A stretch of DNA of 8,802 nucleotides from the NCBI GenBank assembly GCA_007116585.1, contig SKIE01000187.1, forward strand, positions 1-8,802, given 5' to 3'. Below are positions 5,259 to 8,802 of this stretch, piece by piece (position 1 is the first letter of the stretch; each line of letters starts with the position of its first letter). The notes under the pieces are model-generated. The model saw only the letters and a program-made list of their open reading frames with translations, was not told the DNA's origin and did not search any database. Source of the DNA: Wenzhouxiangella sp. (GTDB taxonomy: Bacteria; Pseudomonadota; Gammaproteobacteria; Xanthomonadales; Wenzhouxiangellaceae). The translations under genes and the position numbers were made by a program.

Positions 5259-6866
5259 TCAGCTTTCCCAGCGTGACGCCAGTTCATGGCGCCTGATCTT
5301 GGCGTTGTGACGAATATCGACCGGGAAAGACGTGCTGACCTCGACCCGCTCGATGCCGAACGGCGCGATACGCTCCCGAACGAGCGGCAGCAACTGCTGC
5401 GAGTCAACGCCCGGATCGGGTTCGATGACCACCATGGGGCGCTGCGCACCCGGCTCGCCCAGGCCAACCAGCGCGCTGCGATAGACGCCTTCAATGGCAT
5501 TGACCGGGCCCTCGATGCACTCGGTATAGAACTCACCATCAGGCGTGCGCACCCGCTCTGATTTGCGCCCGCAAAACCACAGTCGGCCCTGTTCGTCCTG
5601 CCAGCCGAGATCACCCATGCGATGCCAGATCCGGCCCTGTGCATCGGTCATCTTGGCTGCACGCGTCTGCGCCTCGCGCTCCCAGTAGGTGTCCGTCACG
5701 GTCGGGCCGGCGACGCAGATTTCGCCAACCTCTCCCGCCTGGACATCCAGCGCCTGTTCGGCCAGGTCAATGGCGTTGTCAGTAATCGCAATAACGCGGA
5801 CCTCGTTGGCCGCCAGCGGCTTGCCGACACAGATCCCCTTGCCGGCTCGGTTTCCGGCCGATAATCCACCGCTCAACTCACGCCCGCTGATTGTCGCGAC
5901 AGGCAGGCATTCCGTGGCGCCATAGGGCGTGTGGATATCAGCGTGCTCACCCAGCGCCCGATGCACCCGATCGATCACCTTGGCATGCACCGGAGCGCCG
6001 GCCGACAGCACTCGCTTCAGGCCTGGAAGGCGAATCTTTTCCTGGTCCAGGTAGCGGGTCAGGGTGTTCATCAGCGCTGGAGAGCCGAACAGGTTGGTCA
6101 CCGAGTACTCCCGGATCAAGCTGACCAGCATGGCCGGATCCACCCGCGCCGGACGGGTAAAGTCCATGGGTGGAATGACGGTCGTCATCCCCAGGGCCGG
6201 GTCAAACAGGGCGAAAGGGGGAAACGTCGGCAGGTCCACTTCACCGGGCTTGATGCTGTAGCTGTCGCGCACCAGATCAACCTGCGCGGCGAAATGGCGC
6301 TGGCGGTAGACGACACCCTTGGGGATTCCGGTCGATCCTGAAGTGAACAGAATCGCCGCCGGGTCCTCGGGTTTGACCTCGGGCGGCGCAAAGTCCTGTG
6401 CTGAGGTCGCGGCGAGGTCCTTGTAACGTGCGCCGCCCCAGAACAAGCGCGGGCCAACCGTGATCAGCCGCTGGATATGACCGCGCCCCCAGCCCAGTAC
6501 CAGGCGGGCGAGATGGGCTTTGGTGATGCCCAGAAACACCTCCGGTCGCGCCTCGCCAAGACAGGTTTTCAGTGGTTTGATGCCAATACCCGGATCGACC
6601 AGCACCGGCACCGCGCCCGCCTTGAACAAAGCAAAAAACAAGGCGAAGAACTCAAGCGAGGGCGGCACCATGAACGCCACCCGCATCCCCGGCCGGACCC
6701 CTTCGGCCGCCAGACCGGCTGCCAGACGGGTCGAGAGCTCATCCAGCTCGCGGTAGGTGAAGCGACGGTCGGCCCAGCCCCTGCTGGTGCGCTTGCGCGG
6801 GATGATCAGGGCCAGACCATCGGGTTGCGTCGTGGCCTGGCGGGTCAGTGCCTGGGCAATGTTCAT
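5259..6866 (-). CDS. oleC: OleC, ATP-dependent beta-lactone synthetase of olefin biosynthesis
   Basis: This 535-residue protein belongs to the ANL (adenylate-forming) superfamily. It has the phosphate-binding loop F174-T-S-G-S-T-G-I-P-K-G184, Y315-G-A-T-E319, the R416-M-G-D-L-G motif with GRKSERV (433-439), and a C-terminal domain with RHNAKIRR (519-526), whose K523 sits where ANL enzymes carry the adenylation lysine. The RHNAKIRR ending and the oleA-oleB-oleC order point to OleC rather than an ordinary acyl-CoA ligase. OleC uses ATP to close a beta-hydroxy acid to a cis-beta-lactone, the substrate of OleB. The ATG at 6866 is preceded by GGAG (complement of 6871-6874) with four-base spacing, a good site. 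The gap from oleB is 51 bases, so both are probably in one transcript. The gene ends 16 bases from the pit stop, facing it. Confidence 0.93.
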   Translation of the reverse strand: MNIAQALTRQATTQPDGLALIIPRKRTSRGWADRRFTYRELDELSTRLAAGLAAEGVRPGMRVAFMVPPSLEFFALFFALFKAGAVPVLVDPGIGIKPLKTCLGEARPEVFLGITKAHLARLVLGWGRGHIQRLITVGPRLFWGGARYKDLAATSAQDFAPPEVKPEDPAAILFTSGSTGIPKGVVYRQRHFAAQVDLVRDSYSIKPGEVDLPTFPPFALFDPALGMTTVIPPMDFTRPARVDPAMLVSLIREYSVTNLFGSPALMNTLTRYLDQEKIRLPGLKRVLSAGAPVHAKVIDRVHRALGEHADIHTPYGATECLPVATISGRELSGGLSAGNRAGKGICVGKPLAANEVRVIAITDNAIDLAEQALDVQAGEVGEICVAGPTVTDTYWEREAQTRAAKMTDAQGRIWHRMGDLGWQDEQGRLWFCGRKSERVRTPDGEFYTECIEGPVNAIEGVYRSALVGLGEPGAQRPMVVIEPDPGVDSQQLLPLVRERIAPFGIERVEVSTSFPVDIRHNAKIRRHELASRWES

Positions 6867-6917
6867 AATGCTCCGGGTCCTTCCGAACCAATCAAAAGGA
6901 CGGGACCAACAGCTTGG

Positions 6918-7796
6918 TCAGGCGAAAAACCGACGGGCCAGCGCGATGATCCGATCGGCTGCATCCTCAAGCACGTAATGCCCCGCATCCTCGTAGTAGT
7001 CGACCGGCGCATCTGGCAGCTTTTCGCGCCAGACCGCCAGAACGTCGTCGTTGAACACGAAATCCTTCGCGCCCCAGGCAAACTGGAGCGGCTTGTCGGC
7101 CAGCTTCGAAAGACCGGCCTCTGTCTCGGCCAGGACTGCCCAGGCCGGGTCAGCCTCGCTCAAAGGGATATCCTGCACGAAACGCAGGGTCGCCAGGCGG
7201 TTGGCCGGATCACCTTGATAGGGGGCGACCAGACCACGAGCGACGTCGCCATCAAGCGACTTGACCGTTGCCATCTTCACCGCCAGGCCGGAAAAGGCGT
7301 TGAAATGCTGAATCAGAAAACTGCCCAGGCGCGTGCGCGCAAATTTCAGTGACCGCGGCAGGGATTTATCGGGCGGAATATTGAATGCCCAGGTATTGAG
7401 CACCAGCACCCGACGCACCCGCTCGGGATGGCGCACCGCCCACGACAGGCCAATCGCCCCACCCCAGTCATGGACGACCAGGTCGACCGCACGCTCGGGC
7501 TCGACCTCATCCATCCACGCGGAGAAATCGTCCAGGCGGCTTTGCAGGGTGTAGCGATACGCTGCATCATCCGGCCGGTCCGACAGCCCCATGCCGACAT
7601 GATCCGGCACCAGACAACGGCTGTGCTCGGACAATGCCTGCACCAGCTGACGGTAGTAGAACGACCAGGTCGGATTGCCGTGAACCATGATCACGGGCTG
7701 TCCATCGACCGGCCCTTCGTCGAGATAATGGAGCTTGTGCCCGGAGGCAAGTTCGAAGAAATTCGATTCAAACGGGTACAGCGGCGAGGAAAACAT
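6918..7796 (-). CDS. oleB: OleB, alpha/beta-hydrolase beta-lactone decarboxylase
   Basis: The ATG at 7796 gives 292 residues beginning MFSSPLYPFES, which matches the usual OleB start. The frame extends upstream only to a TTG at 7874 inside oleA, which is an unlikely start. Visible motifs are H39-G-N-P-T-W44 (oxyanion region), H109-D110-W-G-G-A-I-G with D110 as nucleophile, and D270-A-G-H273-Y-V-L-E-D with the catalytic histidine. This pattern resembles haloalkane dehalogenases, to which OleB is related and for which it is often mistaken; the neighbours settle the call. OleB removes CO2 from the cis-beta-lactone made by OleC and releases a long-chain cis-olefin. Here OleB is separate, not an OleBC fusion as in some actinobacteria. 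A weak GGAAA lies about nine bases before the ATG. The gap to oleA is 50 bases and holds short repeats. Confidence 0.93.
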   Translation of the reverse strand: MFSSPLYPFESNFFELASGHKLHYLDEGPVDGQPVIMVHGNPTWSFYYRQLVQALSEHSRCLVPDHVGMGLSDRPDDAAYRYTLQSRLDDFSAWMDEVEPERAVDLVVHDWGGAIGLSWAVRHPERVRRVLVLNTWAFNIPPDKSLPRSLKFARTRLGSFLIQHFNAFSGLAVKMATVKSLDGDVARGLVAPYQGDPANRLATLRFVQDIPLSEADPAWAVLAETEAGLSKLADKPLQFAWGAKDFVFNDDVLAVWREKLPDAPVDYYEDAGHYVLEDAADRIIALARRFFA

Positions 7797-7802
7797 CGGT
7801 AA

Positions 7803-7826
7803 CGGTTTCCGGTTTACGGATTCCGG
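7803..7826 (-). repeat. Short 7-base direct repeats in the oleB leader
   Basis: On the + strand CGGTTTC (7803-7809), CGGTTTA (7810-7816) and CGGATTC (7817-7823) follow one another directly, then CGG. Read on the oleB strand these are GAATCCG, TAAACCG and GAAACCG, ending seven bases before the oleB ATG and covering its likely ribosome-binding site. Three imperfect units are only weak evidence for function. Confidence 0.4.
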
Positions 7827-7846
7827 AGTGGCTCTAGCCGGGTTGC

Positions 7847-8802
7847 TTACCAAACCACTTCGGACATCGCGCAATTCAAGCCCGAACCGATCCCCATCAG
7901 CGCAATCTTGTCGCCGCGGCGCACATTGCCGTTATCGACGATATTGGCCAGCACCGTCGGGATGGACGCTGGGCCGATGTTACCCAGCCGCGGAAAAATC
8001 CTGTGCACCGTGTCGGGATTGGCCCCGAAAGCTCGGATAAAAGACTCTGTGTGAGCCTTGGAGACCTGATGGATCACGACATGATCCAGTTCCTGCACCA
8101 CCCAACCGAGCACCGTGCGCGCGGCCGAGAAGGTCACGCTGGCCAACTTCATGCCCTCGATCAGCAGCGTCTTGGTATCGGTCCACATCTGGTGATTCCA
8201 GCCGCGGCACAGCATGTTGAACTGCGTCGCCGCCCGCGCCACGCCGCCGCGATACTGGTGCCCGTCCGGCTCCAGATCGCCGCGCGACATCACCATGGCC
8301 GCAGAACCCGAACCCAGCGTCAGGCTGGCAAACTCGGCCTTGAACTGCTTGCGCGTGACCTTGGGTTCCAGCAGCCGGTTGATGGTGTTGTCGTTGATTT
8401 CACGGCTGTTTTCACCGTTGACGATAAGGGCGTAATCGATTTCGCCGCGCTGCAGCATCTGCCCGGCAATGTTCATCCCGTTGACGAAAGCCAGGCAGGC
8501 ATTACCCACATCGAAGCTCTCGCAGGTGTCAGCCAGCTTGAGGTTGCCGTGCACCAGGCAGGCCGTTGACGGCTCAAGATAGTCGCGCGAGACTGACGTG
8601 TTGATGAGGATGCCGACCTGCTTGGGATCAATATCTGCTCTTCGCAGGGCCTCGCGGGCGGCCAGGGTCGCCCCGTCTGATGGCTGCATGCCGACATCCC
8701 AGAAGCGCCGTTCGTGAATGCCGGCCAGGTCGATCAGGGGATTACCCGGCACGCTGAGCCTTTTCAGGGTCGGCGCCAGACGGTCCGCGACCTCCTCACT
8801 GG
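7847..8802 (-). CDS. oleA: OleA, thiolase-fold acyl-CoA Claisen condensation enzyme (5' end outside window)
   Basis: The frame is open from the right edge of the window to the stop at 7847-7849; the start lies beyond base 8802. Upstream of a GTG at 8752 the frame still encodes SEEVADRLAPTLKRLS, which fits OleA, so that GTG is internal. About 317 residues are visible. OleA joins two fatty acyl-CoAs head to head into a beta-keto acid, the first step of long-chain olefin synthesis. Counting from V1 at 8752, C86 (in NACLAF, codon 8495-8497), E60 (RDYLEPS), H228 (VIHQVS) and N258 (GNIGPAS) are all present. Adding 57 gives 143, 117, 285 and 315, the catalytic numbers as I recall them for the Xanthomonas campestris OleA structure, which supports a complete active site. 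The SRDYLEPS and GSGLNC motifs separate it from ordinary FabH. Roughly 20 N-terminal residues are missing. Confidence 0.95.
   Translation of the reverse strand, partial: SEEVADRLAPTLKRLSVPGNPLIDLAGIHERRFWDVGMQPSDGATLAAREALRRADIDPKQVGILINTSVSRDYLEPSTACLVHGNLKLADTCESFDVGNACLAFVNGMNIAGQMLQRGEIDYALIVNGENSREINDNTINRLLEPKVTRKQFKAEFASLTLGSGSAAMVMSRGDLEPDGHQYRGGVARAATQFNMLCRGWNHQMWTDTKTLLIEGMKLASVTFSAARTVLGWVVQELDHVVIHQVSKAHTESFIRAFGANPDTVHRIFPRLGNIGPASIPTVLANIVDNGNVRRGDKIALMGIGSGLNCAMSEVVW

Noticed and set aside
5222..5275. Terminator between pit and oleC
   Set aside because: Only a four-base GGGT/ACCC pairing and a long-loop GCTGG/CCAGC pairing are visible, without a T run on either strand.
4226..5644. 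Long open frame on the - strand opposite pit (472 codons)
   Set aside because: It lies antisense to a pit gene with all family motifs and runs into oleC. Its translation is rich in His, Gly, Asp and Arg with no recognisable domain, as expected from the shadow of GC-rich coding DNA.
6477..7352. Open frame on the + strand opposite oleC and oleB (291 codons)
   Set aside because: It covers the ends of two well-supported genes and the gap between them. The Gln/Arg/Gly-rich translation has no family signature and is best explained as an antisense shadow.
6918..7796. Haloalkane dehalogenase annotation for oleB
   Set aside because: HGNPTW and HDWGG are shared by both families, but the location between oleA and oleC makes OleB beta-lactone decarboxylase far more likely.
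6918..7874. Longer oleB reading from a TTG at 7874 (318 residues)
   Set aside because: That start lies inside oleA, uses a rare start codon, and adds 26 residues unlike OleB N-termini. The ATG at 7796 matches the family start.
8003..8569. Open frame on the + strand opposite oleA (188 codons)
   Set aside because: It is antisense to the conserved catalytic core of OleA, and its His/Arg-rich product has no recognisable motif.

Overview
The window looks like chromosomal DNA from a GC-rich gammaproteobacterium. The organism call is an inference: a System I cytochrome c maturation (ccm) operon with separate ccmH and ccmI genes, next to an oleABC long-chain olefin cluster, fits Xanthomonadales and relatives such as Wenzhouxiangella-like bacteria. 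No phage, transposon, CRISPR or RNA gene is visible. Genes fill nearly all of the sequence.

Left block (1-3143, + strand): the end of ccmF, then ccmG, a degenerate ccmH-like paralogue, a canonical ccmH, and ccmI. The ccmF/ccmG, ccmG/paralogue and ccmH/ccmI junctions are all 4-base ATGA overlaps, as expected for a translationally coupled operon. CcmG and CcmH reduce the CXXCH cysteines of apocytochrome c, CcmI holds the apocytochrome, and CcmF attaches heme. The unusual gene is the paralogue at 683-1174. It aligns without gaps to its downstream neighbour, but its redox CXXC has become CLDN.

Middle block (3144-5242, + strand): a short intergenic region holds a possible terminator hairpin and a candidate promoter that overlaps an inverted repeat. 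Then come a DUF47/PhoU-like gene (GTG start) and pit, a low-affinity phosphate transporter. This regulator-transporter pairing is well known.

Right block (5259-8802, - strand): oleA (5' end outside the window), oleB and oleC, transcribed towards pit and converging on it with a 16-base gap. OleA condenses two acyl-CoAs. OleC turns the later beta-hydroxy acid into a beta-lactone, and OleB decarboxylates that to a long-chain cis-olefin. The reductase gene oleD, needed for the middle step, is not in the window.

The best candidate for something undescribed is the tandem CcmH pair with a one-cysteine member. The rest is recognisable, with small regulatory-looking repeats worth checking.
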